Source: Strongylocentrotus droebachiensis (Eukaryota; Echinodermata; Echinoidea; Camarodonta; Strongylocentrotidae). Taken from it: 64,000 bases of DNA. A program made the translations under genes and the position numbers. The notes below the pieces were generated by a model. It saw nothing but the letters and a program-made list of their open reading frames with translations. It did no database searches and had not been told where the DNA came from. The DNA is taken from assembly GCA_035222895.1 (NCBI GenBank), contig JAVYIG010002110.1, positions 124,001 through 188,000 of the forward strand, read 5' to 3'. This document shows, in pieces, positions 33,301-44,740 of the stretch (the stretch's first letter is position 1; each line of letters starts with the position of its first letter).

Positions 33301-36300
33301 TCACAGTATTTTCACAGTGTGGGGCTCAAATCATATTGTTTACCACATAGTCGTACATATTTAACACAGAGTGACACATACTAACAACAGTGTGGTATGT
33401 ACTGAACTATATGTAAACTCTGTGTTCACAGTATAGACACAGTGTTGGTTTTAACTCATGTGGTTTACCACATAGTCGTACATATTTGAAAAATGAATAT
33501 GGGGTGCGTGCAGATCTATGTTTTTATCAATTTATCTTAATTTAAAGCATATTTCTTAATTACTGATGATTTAGTTATATGCAATCACTATGAACATGAC
33601 CGACAAAGAAAGCGGACAAAATATACAGTTCCTCATTCTACCCTCAATAATTGCTATGGTAGACAAAGGAACATCCCTTCACTGCTATTATGTAACAATA
33701 TGTAGAACAGGTGAATATCCACACTATGGTACGCACCACATAGTACACCACAGCGTTACCACATGTCCCAAAATCACATGTGGCCCACACTGTGGTACCA
33801 CACTGTGTTTGACTATGTGGTACACAGTTTGGTTCACTATGTGGTAACACTGTGATTGTTCCATAAGGGGACAGCCCGCGAGACCAACAATTTCGGTCGC
33901 GTAAACCTGCAGACCAAATTTTTGGTCTCAAGGACTGTCGATCTTGGTAGCTGTTGGTCGAGCCAAAACTCCAAAAACTTTTTAGTAGCCTGAGATTGTT
34001 TGAAAAATAGATAAATCATGTTTTGCATTCATGTTCTATATGGCTGTCCCTCGCTTAATTTTTGTTGTAATAAAAAAAAACAATTTGTTGGCTTAAAGAT
34101 TTTTTTCTTTATTTTTGGAGGGGGGAGTTCTTGATCCCCTAAATCCCACCCCATGTAACACCGCATCTGGAGCAGATCTTACCTCGATAGACTCGGTAAT
34201 GATACGGTCAACCTCGTAAGCAGGAAGGTATGGGGTCCGGTTGATGATCTTATAAGTAAGTTCTGTCTTGGACCACTTGCTGCCTAAAGCATATCGCTTC
34301 TTTCTCATCATGTCGGCAGGGGAGTTCATGTCTGCCATTCCACAACGAGGTGTGTTCATCATCGCCATAGTCTCACTGTCTAGGATTCCTGGAGAAAAAT
34401 CAACAGAGAACGATCGAGCAAGGTGATCTCTAGTCCTGCATGGCACTATATAATACTGTGAGGTCGTTGACCACTGTGCCTATAATAGTGATTGCACACG
34501 CAAAAGTTCAATTCTGTGAAATGAAAATGTTTCTGGCTGTGCTCCCTGGAAATTTTGAGTTTAGAATTTTAATTTGAAGGGGGGGGGGGGTCAGTTCATG
34601 GTGTGAATACTGAATTTATGCTACAAAAATCTCGGAGCGGTATGGGCTATCCTGTAAGCCCCCCCCCCCCCCCCCTCCCTCCGTTACTGAGAATTGCAGA
34701 AGAATGACTTTTCACATACCTGTCATTTTTATATTTGCAAATCTTTGGAAATACTCGAGGGCTCTCGTCATCTTTTCAGAATTCGGCATGCCATCTGTCA
34801 TGTCCAGATATCCATACTTGTCGAGATATGTCTGTAGATCAATAAAGGTCAAACAAGAAGAGTACACCACCAGATGAATAATTATATTTAAACAATAATA
34901 CAAATTCGAATTCACATTTATAGACTATATTTTAAACATGTAGCCTATAGGATCAGTTCTTCAATTTTGTTTGACAAAGAATTATTATTAAAAAAATATA
35001 TATATAGTTTATAGTGTAACAAAGGTACGAAAGTGTAAATATGGCAAAATTACGATAAACGGCGGAAATCGCCAAATTTTAAATACACAGGCCTCTCCGG
35101 GAAAATAATACACAGATAATAATGAATTACATTTCACGTAATATATATTTTTTTTACAACAGTCTTACCTTTCAGGGAGGAAAAGAAAAAATGAAAATAG
35201 TCCGATAGTTGGCATTTTATATAAATGACGAAGAAGATCAATGTTATATATTCATATCCTGTGGAAGAACCTCCGAAACACCCCCATCCCCCAAAAAAAT
35301 GAAGTTCACAAATTAAAGGTTGAAATTCGAGTTACACTCATGGCCCCTCGCCCCCGCCCCTCTCCCCCTTCCTTTCACACTCCCCGTTCCCCGAGCAGTC
35401 ACTTATGCCTGAGTTAGTATAACTATACCAATTATCACAAGGCGATAGCCAGTAGTGTTTGGACTGTTTCGAATTTCCCATTTTTATTATGACAAGTTCA
35501 TGTTTAAAAGTCCTATAGATTGGAAGTGCCATAGGGAATTCATGTTTAAAAGTCCTATAGATTAGAAAGTACCATAGGGAATGACCTTTAAGAAAGATTA
35601 CTTATTAAGGTATAGGTCAATTAGTGAAGGTGTGGTTCCAACTAGGTGGAAAATAGGGAAGATAATTCCATTATTTAAGGAGGGAGATAAAGCTAATCCT
35701 GATCATTATAGACCGATTTCTCGTTTACCTTGTGTGTCGAAGCTTTTAGAACGACTTGTACAGTAGCAACTCACCCGTTTCTTATCGAACAATAATTGGT
35801 TGGCCAAACAACAATCGGGGTTTAGGTCTAATCATTCGACGACCAATACACCTATAAAAGTTACGGATTATTGGCTCGATCATGTCACTGGACAAAGGCA
35901 TGTACACAGGCACTGTTTTTGTTGATCTTCAAAAGGCTTTCGACTTAGTATACCACGGAATTATTCTGGCAAAATTAACCTCTTGTGTTGGTCTACAGGG
36001 TTCATCTTTGAATTGGTTTAGAAGCTATTTAAATGGTAGACGCATAATAACTTCGATTAATAATAATACGTCAGAACTACCCCTTACACACGGGGTACCC
36101 CAGGGATCTATTCTCGGCCCCATACTATTTCTTATATTTATTAACGATATGCCCTCTTGTTTTGAAAAATGTTCGGTTCACCTTTATGCAGATGACACCG
36201 TTATATATTATTCAAATAAGTGTTAATGTCAATATGATGAAGTGCCGGATTACTTCCCCATCTGTTCCAACGTAAAAAAAAACGACTAAAAACACGTCCT

Positions 36301-36636
36301 ACATCACACTCTACTGACCGAACTACCAATTTGAGATTCGCATAGACTTAGTGATCTCATACATGTATTTCAAACATTCATAACTTCCTTACAATTTGCC
36401 AATTCTGTTTCTGTTATTTTTCTGCTTCCATACGTATCAACTTATTACAAGGGCTGGATTGCCCATTCACTTAGCCCAGGATAATTAGTGAATCCTGAAT
36501 CCGTCCCTGAATAAGATTGAAAGAATTAAGTACGTACCATGGCTTGTTCTTCTGTTTCGACTATGCTGTTCTGTGCAAGGCAACAGGTCACCATACAAAA
36601 ACTCCAGAGAGCTAGCAAGACCAACCGTGAAGACAT
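24357..36636 (-). CDS. Matrix metalloproteinase, hemopexin type (MMP gene 2), nine exons
   Basis: Paralogue of gene 1 in opposite orientation. Exons in reading order: 36636-36538, 34831-34720, 34388-34183, 31969-31747, 29224-29066, 28410-28300, 26994-26861, 25245-25107, 24580-24357; 468 residues, all splice sites AG/GT. Signal peptide [13 protein letters not shown]...; cysteine switch PRCGMAD; furin RKKR; catalytic [11 protein letters not shown] (His223, 227, 233); Met-turn GAVMYPFY; hemopexin from Cys284. Differences from its sisters: exon 4 is 9 nt longer (a Ser before the Asp-Ala-Ser, plus Phe-Leu before the donor), exon 7 is two codons shorter (ALYLNGKT), and the exon 6 donor base is A instead of G. 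It has the same TGA after Trp-Leu as gene 1. Introns 1, 3, 4 and 7 carry insertions listed separately. Nothing breaks the reading frame before the tail. Confidence 0.88.
25268..26644. mobile_element. Unclassified 1.4-kb insertion in gene 2 intron 7
   Basis: Intron 7 is 1.6 kb here but only 0.3-0.4 kb in genes 1 and 3. The extra sequence is flanked by the 13-bp direct repeat AAACAAAAAGAAG (25255-25267 and 26645-26657). It contains poly-T runs and repeated AAAATGGCCGCC-type text. About 25345-25610 recurs inverted at 63735-64000. No convincing coding region. The long direct repeats favour LINE-type target-primed insertion, but they are A-rich and could be chance. Confidence 0.6.
26697..26723. 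repeat. Poly(C) tract of about 27 bp
   Basis: An uninterrupted C run in gene 2 intron 7 near the exon 7 donor, the longest of many C/G runs in the window. Confidence 0.9.
29316..29480 (+). mobile_element. tRNA-derived SINE in gene 2 intron 4
   Basis: 29320-29394 is tRNA-like: the 5' GGCATG pairs with the 3' CATGCC, with box A TGGCTCAGTGGATAGAGC and box B GATTCGAACCCC. The following text (AAGACTTATAACAATGGGAC, a GGCGCTCAGCAT motif) resembles the body of a SINE type that I recall as common in marine deuterostomes. It is therefore called a SINE and not a tRNA gene. Absent from intron 4 of genes 1 and 3. Confidence 0.65.
29569..29835. repeat. C-rich minisatellite, CAACTACCCCCTAGGG type
   Basis: About 16 units of 12-17 bp, variants of AACTACCCCCTAGGGC, directly after the SINE. 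Unit length and spelling vary, so it is an old or fast-changing array. Confidence 0.85.
30330..30600. repeat. CAT trinucleotide run and second copy of the 2356-2549 repeat
   Basis: A CAT/TCATCT run (about 30333-30392) is followed at about 30439-30600 by an inverted copy of the unit 1 flank repeat. Shared text includes CTATATAGAGGGAGCAAGTAG and the CACCGATTTGGGAAG stretch. Confidence 0.6.
32056..32230. mobile_element. Hairpin MITE in gene 2 intron 3
   Basis: ATCTCTACGGTGGCTGATTT at the left is the exact complement of the right end, AAATCAGCCACCGTAGAGAT. The core holds iterated CCGTAA / GCCGTAATAGGGC text. Introns 3 of genes 1 and 3 are uninterrupted at the matching position (gene 3 near 57178). 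Confidence 0.75.
32573..33870. mobile_element. 1.3-kb inverted-repeat element filled with 125-140 bp tandem units
   Basis: The ends are inverted copies: CCTTATGGAACAATCACAGT from 32574 and its complement ending at 33868. Gene 3 reads straight through the matching site (CCCAGTAGACCGACCGCGAG near 57867), so this is an insertion; a GAC at each edge may be the target copy. Inside, the palindromic text TGTGGTTTACCACATAG recurs seven times, ending at about 32700, 32840, 32974, 33099, 33224, 33349 and 33474, so the unit settles at 125 bp. No transposase is seen; the frames at 33590-34028 are unsupported. Confidence 0.75.
35604..36226 (+). mobile_element. LINE reverse transcriptase fragment (CR1/Jockey-like) in gene 2 intron 1
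   Basis: The plus strand encodes non-LTR reverse transcriptase text: [19 protein letters not shown] and DHYRPISRL, a TAG at 35764-35766, FRSNHSTTN, then from about 35882 [33 protein letters not shown] and [12 protein letters not shown]. It lacks both the endonuclease and everything past the catalytic block. The 5' join at about 35604 is exact against gene 1 intron 1 (near 4480). It lies antisense to the host gene. Truncated and stop-containing, so dead. Confidence 0.85.
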
Positions 36637-36804
36637 TTTGCCTTCTCTAACGAAGATATTGGTGGTTAGAAAGTCCAGCAAACAATTTTTTTTTCTCGAT
36701 GAAGGATTACAAATGCTTCCTGATGAGTTGAAATTGTAACCGGTAGCACGGACCCTATGCTTTTGCTGAGGGTGTGTCTGCTTTTGTCTCGTTCTCAAAG
36801 TGTT

Positions 36805-36905
36805 CATTCCCCTTTAAAGACTGCTGTGCATAAACCTCGTCCTTACAAATTGAAGAAGTGATGTGATTGGGTGATCATCTTTCGTTTGCACACGACACTC
36901 TAGTT
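36805..36905 (-). promoter_or_regulatory. Proximal promoter of MMP gene 2
   Basis: Minus-strand TTTAAAGG (36811-36818) stands where gene 1 has TATAAAAG. The inverted CCAAT box is at 36866-36870, with the same flanking TGATCA. The CRE-like part is altered (CACATCAC in place of CACGTCAC). Confidence 0.5.
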
Positions 36906-39290
36906 TTTATGCCATGCCCCATTACGCATGCGCAGTGTGGAATATTAAAGTAAAGATTGAAGTTTTCCTGTTGTTCTTCTTGTTTGTTTTTGTTTTTTAG
37001 GCGTTTGCGGTGAGATTTAATTAAGTATTCACCTTCATACAGGTATCATTTTCATTGTTTTTGTTTTTTGTTCTTAAGGAAATCACAGGTCCGGTAAGAT
37101 TCAGGATTCAATATTGGACTCAGTGTAAATAAATTAAAGAAAATAATGATGTATAGGTGAATATAGCAGATGAAAAGGTGAAAAGCATAAGTGACATTAA
37201 TTAAGGATCGTAATCATAATTATAGATCTCGATTATTCGACTTTTACTATTTTAATGTATAATCATTGCATGTAAGACACAGAAGAATGGAAGAAATAGT
37301 TCGTCTCTATTGCAATAACAATTGGCATAGCTAGGTTGACGAGAAGATTAATGTGGGGGGAATATACAAGATGAAGAGGAAAGGACCCACTTCGCATATA
37401 AATTGCATTTACAAACTAGCACTTAATGTAACAAAACATAAGAAAAACAACGAAACACACCAGCAACAAATATAATGTAGGCATAAGTGGAATCTTAAAT
37501 TTTCCTTCCTAAAATTTTTTTTTATTTTTTTTTAATTCTCCTTCCTAAATATTATTTGACAGCATGCCGTTTTAATTAGCCCTGTTCAAGCGAATAAATC
37601 CAAGGCTTAGAACCGCCATCGTTGTGAAGAGGTCTATTGTAAGACTGAGATTATTGCATAAGCATTATGGAAATCTGCATTTATAAACGAAAGGTTTCCC
37701 GAGTTAAAGAAAGGTATAGCGAATTAAAATTGTTTAAAAGCTTATGCGAAAGAAATTCATACACATTGCTAACTTTAGCAAATTAACTAAGTCTAAACAT
37801 CGGATTCATATAGGAATGGCCAATAATGAAATTTATGCTTTCACTAACAATATCTTCTCAACATGAAATCTTAGGAGCTACGATCCAGACGATCTTCAGA
37901 CTACAGATCGTAGCTTCTGGGAACAACCAGAATGATCAGAAAACACGCTTTGATGTTCACGGTATACATTTGAAAAGTTGCAACATCTGGTGATGGTTAA
38001 ACGAAAGTCTTTCGAGAAATACAGACTAAATTCCGTTTAAGATGCAGGGTAATGATAATATTGATAATACTTTCAATAAAGATGGTAATGGTGACGATAA
38101 CACTACTAGAAGAGTAGTACTATTACTAGTACTACTACTACTACTACCACTACTACTACTACTACTACTAATACTAATACTACTGATAATGCTGCTGCTG
38201 CTGCTGCTGCTGATGTGATAACAATAATGATTCTTATAGTTATTGTAATAATAATATTAACCATGGAATTACTAAATACAACGATAATTATGAAAATATA
38301 AATTATAATAATTATGATGATAACAATAATTAATGAAAGATTTCAGCACAAACATTCTGTTTTTACGAAACACTTAATGATTTTGCTACACTTCTGCCAC
38401 CAGATTTTAAAGTGCAAAGAGAGTATTAACTTGATAAACTTTGGTCAAACTAACATTGTTCCAAATACGGATTTTTATCCTTCAGTCGTAGGAGGTGTAT
38501 AGTGACGTGATCTGGCTTTTCCTTACATCCTGTCTCCTCCTTTCAAAGCAAGTCATTCTCTCAAAATCAATATTCTTTTTGTTGCTCTGAGCGCTTCGTG
38601 ATACCAACATGACCAAGATTAGTGTTGAATGGTCAAATTAGGTAGATTAAAAAGGGATTAAACAATTTGTTCACAAAAACTTTATTGAAAGAGAGATGAA
38701 GTGGCAGTTGTAATTGGTGTGAAATCTTCAAAAGTTCTTTACAGGTTTGCGTGGTGAGGTAGATAAGTCAGGAAAAACACACACACTTAAACGGTTACAC
38801 CATGAGTGAAGTCCGTATAGGAGTGGGGTATTCTTTTTTTTTAGAGTAATCTTATAATTCATAAAGGATCCACATCCTTAATGCTTATAAGAGACGAAGT
38901 GACGTTATTCAAGGGCGCCCTGATGTCATAATATAGGGTCGGGGCACTGGACTTTCTGGTTGATTATTTTCATACAAATAATATCCATCAGTTTTATAGG
39001 ATATTTTATATGTCTTTTAAGTTTCTTCAAGGAAACAGAAAATGTGGCCGCTGTGGACATTCGGCTTTTCTAGACAGGTTCTAACACATTGCTCGAGGGA
39101 CATGGCATTGTCACTAATAGGCGTCAAGTCCTTTTTCTAGAGCGATGACCTCTATACGACTGATTTGAGCCAGGACTTGTAAGACGAGTGTTCGATCATA
39201 TTAAAAGCGAGCAGGTTTAAACAATTCTTGGTATTAGTCTTTATTCCGTGTTACCATTCCGTGTTTTATGACGGTAGGGTTAGTATGGTG
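36905..39290. repeat. 5' flank of MMP unit 2
   Basis: An inverted match of the unit 1 flank (about 250-3220), including AGT/CTG trinucleotide runs at 38100-38215. No gene recognised. Confidence 0.65.
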
Positions 39291-39298
39291 GCTTCTAA

Positions 39299-39635
39299 GG
39301 GATACGCAAACGCAAAAATGAGACGTATATATACCTATGCAAATTTCTTTTCTTTTTTTACGTCCAAGACGTGAAAATCCACAAAATTGACGTATACCTG
39401 TGCAACAAATTTTTCATTTTTTACGTCCAAGACGTGAAAATCTAAATCTCCCAAAAGGGACACGCAGACGTGAATATTGAACGCAGATTCCCCCCCCCCC
39501 CCACGTTTTGGACGTAAAAACACAATACAACCCTTGCATAGGTATACGTCAATTTTGTGGATTTTCACGTCTTGGACATAAAAAACGAAACTTTTGTTGC
39601 ATAGGTATACGTCACATTTGTGCGTTTGCCTATAT
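39299..39635. mobile_element. Foldback element at the unit 2 / unit 3 border
   Basis: The outer arms (GATACGCAAACGCAAAAATG... and ...CACATTTGTGCGTTTGCC) and inner arms are inverted copies. Their shared pieces are TTGACGTATACCTGTGCAA-type text and the repeated ACGTCCAAGACGTGAAAATC. About 340 bp, non-coding. It fills the gap between the end of the unit 2 flank and the start of block D. Confidence 0.7.
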
Positions 39636-39639
39636 ATCG

Positions 39640-41446
39640 CAACAGTTCATATGAAGTCCCACCTGACTCCAAACTTTTCTTAAATTAATTCATTTTTCGT
39701 CTGTGGAAAAGCAAATCGGATCTTTTTGCCAACACTGTGACACCAGCTTAATTATCTTCACAACAATGTAATTCAATTGTATATAGAGGGCTGCAAAATG
39801 GCTTTACATTCATTGATATCACAATTCATAGTAAAAGCTAAATGTAAGACAGATTGTGCAGATTGAAACTCCACAGAACGAAGATTGCCGGTTTTTAACT
39901 ATGCTCCAATATTAGGTCAAGGTCGTTTCTAGTAAACAAAGTAATATTATCTGAAGAGTGAAAAATAAGGGGTATAGTTTTATGTGAACCCTTCATACAC
40001 ACACACACACGCACATAAACTCGCACCCACACGCATACGTACACCTAATGTCCACGCACACTATTTTAAATAAAGATGACAATTAAAATCAATTCAGAGA
40101 GGATTAGTTACATGTTACTATCTCCTTGTTATGACCTTTTATACGGTTATCACATAATTGCTGTTCAGTTTTGCCTTCATTTTAAATTAACTTTAAATTG
40201 AAACCCTCAAAGCATCACCTCTTCTGAACAGCAAATCCATCGCTTCTGTGTTATAACTTTTTATGTGTGATATCTAAATGGTTTCTATTCAAATTAATTC
40301 TGAACGGCCGGAATTTGTAAGCGTCAAAATATATTTTATTTACGACACTTAATAAATTCGGACATTTGAAACAACAGCAATGGATATTAATACCAATGAA
40401 TCTAGGCTAGTCCGATTTCCGCACGCTATTTTTAATATCACGACATCGGATTATTACAATCTCGTTTTTTAAAAGGAATTCTCGTTTAAAGGGAAACTTT
40501 TTTTTGAAATAGCAGTTCACTGTCAATTAACTCTTGCAGGATTCTTCAGTAAAATGGAATTACCTACTACGTTATATCACATTCTCGGCGTACAGGTCGA
40601 AATAACAAACAAGTAGCAGAAATAATGTCATAAATTATTTCAGGTTTCATAATAAATAATGAATACCACAAAGACATACCACAACTCTTGACAAATGCGT
40701 TTGATTCACGTGAAGAAAACAAAATTAAATTAGCCCCCGTGGTATCTAGCCCTTCTGCCCCCGGATTCATGGCCTGTCTAAAAGAAAGGGAGCGGGGGCA
40801 AAATTATATATCGACAATAATTTGTCGCAATAATAATATATTATCATAATAATATCATTTTATGGTTATGATAACAATAGTTACAGTCTGATCAACCGCT
40901 CCAACTGAAGTTTATTATGTCAAACACGTGTCTACTTTAAATATCAAATTGTCTCCTAATCATGAACAGCTTCATTTACTGCAAAAACGACGCCCTTTTT
41001 TCACTTATTCGTAAAATTATCATCGTATGTATGGATAAGGTATATGAATCAACATGATCATAAAGATTGAATTAAATAACATAGGAAATTTAGTAATTAA
41101 ATTACCCCCACAAAATCCCGATCCAATGAAGATTATACCATCCGTTGTCAACCAATAATCAATATATGAATTGAATTGAATTACTAGGAGGACAATGTCC
41201 TTTTTCATTCATTCCCCAAAATTAAAAATCCATGGACAAGGTATAAACCTATATATGCTTTTTAAGCAGTCAGGTAATTAAACAAAACATCAAACCAAAT
41301 CAATCAACTTCATCAAAAGGCTTGAAATGAAGAAAATCCAACAAGGAATATTTAAAAATCCTACTACTCCTATTTCAGCTCTCCGTGAAATTCATTTGTC
41401 TAACTTTATTTGTTTTTATATCTAAACGAGAATTTTTGTATAAAGA
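39640..41446. repeat. Block D of unit 3 (inverted copy of 13980-18130)
   Basis: Shorter than the unit 1 copy because it lacks the insertions found there, so it serves as the empty-site reference. No gene recognised; the small frames at 40567 and 41020 have no recognisable content. Confidence 0.6.
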
Positions 41447-41575
41447 AGTGAATAAACGACAGAATTAAGAAAAAAAAGTGAATCGACAACGGTCGAGTAT
41501 CACGCTCCCAGGTCATCTCTTCGTAACAATATTGATGTATTGAAATCGTATCCAGGTTGCACGACAAAGTTTAAT

Positions 41576-42043
41576 GGGATAGTTGAGTTCTGTTGCAGAG
41601 GGCGCTACACAAAATAATTTGTTTGTGAGATAATGAAAAACTGAGTATCAAATTTGAAAGAACGTACAATTTAAATGACAAAATCATCTTTGTTTGATTA
41701 AAATCGGTTCAGAAACGGCTGAAAATATCCATAAATATAACGATTTCTAATATTTGTGTGCCACCATAAATATTCGATAATTTGAATTAGCCGTTTTAAA
41801 AACGAAATAGCGCCTTTGCGTGATTTCAGCCAATGCCGATGTTGGCTTTTTTGTTGCCTTTTTCATGATAGTTATATTACGCACAACCAGCCGGCCCATG
41901 TTTTGTTATTTTTAATAAATTAATTAATTAACGGTCACCGTATTTGTTTGAAAGTGGAGCTAGAAAGGTCATAGATAAGAATAAGAGCAATAATTATGCA
42001 CTTCGAAGGCATTTGCGGGCTGAAAACATAACACAACTATCCC
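41576..42043. mobile_element. 468-bp MITE with TTTAAT target duplication
   Basis: The ends GGGATAGTTG and CAACTATCCC are inverted copies, and TTTAAT stands on both sides (41570-41575 and 42044-42049). Unit 2 has the empty site (AAAGTTTAATATAGAG near 21868). The element inserted only in unit 3. It may equally be read as a TTAA target with 5-6 bp of chance match. Non-coding. Confidence 0.8.
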
Positions 42044-43814
42044 TTTAATGTATAGTTCTATCCGTGAGCTTGAAGCCCTGATTAAGTTTCTGATTTAATT
42101 TCTGATTGCTAGGGTTGTAATATTGTCCCCAAACCAAAAGGTATGCCTAATCATCAATGCGACCATTGTCATTGTACCCCTATCATCATGCATCTTAATC
42201 AGGCTAGGAAACACAAGGGATCAGTACGTCATCCGTGTAGTCATTCCTACGCCAAACAAGACTATAGTATAGACTTTTGTTTTCGAATTCTCCTCCCCAA
42301 TTGATTACGACGGTCAAATTGTGATTGAAACCAGCATTTCAAAGCTGTAGTACAATTAGCACTGCTTATCAATATGTTGATCCAAATGCAAAAACACGGA
42401 ATCATCACTATTGGCGGTTCGGCATTCTTGTATATTGACGTGTCCCATGAATTCTAATTCATCAATTTATTCGTGTCCTCTTTCTGTTCGTTGTTGCTGT
42501 TGTTGTTGTTGTTATTGTTGTGTAGTATGTGTGTGTGTGTTCGTGTGTGTATGTGTTTGTTCTTATTCGTTTTTTATGAATATTAAGAGTGATGTTGATA
42601 TCAGACTAGACATGAAACGCCAGAGTAAAATGTCAACACCATCTAGAACTCTAAAAAAAATATATACATGTAGATAAATATTTATATTTATCAATTATTT
42701 ATAATCTTTATCGAACAGACAATTATCTAATAGAGATTCATGCAAAACAAAGTCAGATGTATTTATATAAAATATTTTATTGTCCATGGTTACTGACATA
42801 AAGCTCCCGTAAAAAAGTTAGAAACATAGATACTGATTTAAGCATCGACACTGTTGAAGGTACGTTGTTCCATTTGCAGCGTATGTCCTATCTGTGAAAT
42901 TTAAACGTTAGCAGTGTCCTAATATTCAAATTTTGCAAGGAACCCTTTACTTCCTAGACTTCACTGTCAGACACTATTGAGTGACTGACCGACTTGTTTT
43001 TTCTTTGGTAAAATAACATACAAAAACTGAGCTGAAATGAGTACATGAGGATTTTGTCTACATCAATAACCCACTTTTTGTAATGGCCAAAATTAAACTG
43101 ATTGAATCTTTACGCAGCACAAAACATATGGCCATTCAGAGTATGCCAATCAGACTATTACTTACTGGATTGCAATCAATCAAGTAGATTTCAAAACTAA
43201 TGGTCGTTATTTTCCCACTTACAGACATTTTCAAGCCCCCTTTTTTTTCCTTCTAAATTAGTATTATCTTTCAAATGCCGTTGGAATTTAACCTTTTCAT
43301 TTGTTTGGCCTGCAAAATGGGACAGAGTACCTTTAACAGTGCATAGCTGGATTAGGTAGGCCCTATAAATAACAATACGTTATAATGGCATAAAGATATT
43401 GAAATAACTTTACAAGTCACCAGCCGATATTAAATATAGGTTTTTATAATAAATGACATTATTTTCAAACCAAGGGCTATATCCGCCTCATCACCCACAC
43501 TTGTATTCTAATATTTATATGCATTTTTTGTGATGAAAAAACAAGAAAGATATTAAAAATATTAATTGTCTCTTATATATTTACCCATTGGAGCCACATC
43601 AGTTTTTTACACTGCTCTTCCTGCAAGGTCCTTCAATTATCACTACCGAAATTTTGCAGGTACTCATTTACACCGTGGTGGAGTGTGCCAAATATGGATT
43701 AATGTTTTGCTAAAATTACCTTGGTATCATATTTTTAGAAGTATGAATTGTTATGGATGTTATTTTTATTTGTTGAAGGATTTATCAAATCGAATCTTTT
43801 TGTAGACTTACTAG

Positions 43815-43890
43815 ATAACGGGATTCGAACTCTCAACCCTTGGATTGAGAGTCAAGTCAAGTGAATCAACCATTACACCACAACACCTGC
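43815..43890 (-). repeat. tRNA-derived SINE head, unit 3 copy
   Basis: The same tRNA-like sequence as at 23660-23735, with a small internal duplication (CAAGTCAAGTG). Inherited with the unit duplication. Confidence 0.55.
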
Positions 43891-44379
43891 ACTAAAACAT
43901 GCTTAGATTTTGTCTCTGTAAAGTCTGGAAACTGGAAACATAAAGTAAGCTTTATCATATAGCTAGGCCTTTAAAAGTTATTTCACAGCCTCGATCTTCA
44001 ATTCTACATTTGATTATTACTGAATGGTCGTCGATATCGATGTTTCAAGTACTTATAGTGTTGAAAAAGAAAGTTTTATCGTCAAATATCCGTTATCTAG
44101 TAAGTCTACAAAACGATTTGATCTGATAAATCCTTCAACAAATAAAAATTACATCAACAACAATTCATACTCCTAAAAATATGATTCTTACGTTTACATG
44201 TACATTTATAACTCGTGAAAATATCTGATAAAAAATCGTGATGGAATTTTCAATAATTACACTTAAAGAGATATTGGTCGAATATTTATGGTTACATGAT
44301 ATTGAATGAAATGGAAGTAATATCTATAATGTAGGTCGTGATATAAGAACGCGATTATGTCGTTCTATTGAAATGAATA

Positions 44380-44740
44380 CGTTTATTTTGATGTTATCAA
44401 AATAAACCCAATTGTAATAGAATGCAATAGTGTAGGCCGGAAATATGCGGCAAGCCGGTGACTACACACGATAGCGCGCCTCTTTTGTAAAATGATTTTG
44501 AGGTCAATAACCGAATGTTTCCCAGCAGGTCGGCAAATATCAAACATAGGCGCATCTCTTTGTAACCTACATTGAGGTCACAAAGCCGAATCTTTACCAC
44601 GCGTGTTTTGTAAATATCAATGATAGGCGCGCTTTTGTAATACATATCGGGGTCGCAAGGCAAGTGTTTCCCACGACGTGTATTTTTACTAATCAATGGG
44701 TCATTCTCAGCTAATACTTCGTTTGAGTTGGTCGTGTTTT
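44380..44740 (+). repeat. Split direct repeat A1
   Basis: Its first bases after C are a near-perfect palindrome: GTTTATTTTGAT, a 3-base loop, ATCAAAATAAAC (44381-44407). Its identical partner is A2 at 50021-50381. The minus-strand open frame seen in both copies is a by-product of their identity and has no recognisable content. Confidence 0.85.

Larger units (their letters stand above)
41447..44379 (-). repeat. 3' flank of MMP unit 3, cut off from its gene by a retroelement
   Basis: Collinear with 21720-24229 of unit 2. It includes the LINE tail (41447-41510), a GT run (42527-42560) and the same tRNA-like repeat. It ends ...ATGAATA at 44379. In unit 2 that point continues directly into the gene tail; here the Ngaro-like element intervenes. 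Confidence 0.75.

Noticed and set aside
32584-33480. CRISPR-like array
   Set aside because: Repeats are long, palindromic and diverged, with no unique spacers; this is a satellite inside a eukaryotic transposon.
33590-34028. Frames at the end of the 125-bp repeat element
   Set aside because: They span the element's repeat units and right terminal repeat and have no family resemblance.
44397-44696. 99-residue minus-strand frame, identical at 50038-50337
   Set aside because: The identity is due to the split direct repeats A1 and A2; the frame has no recognisable domain.
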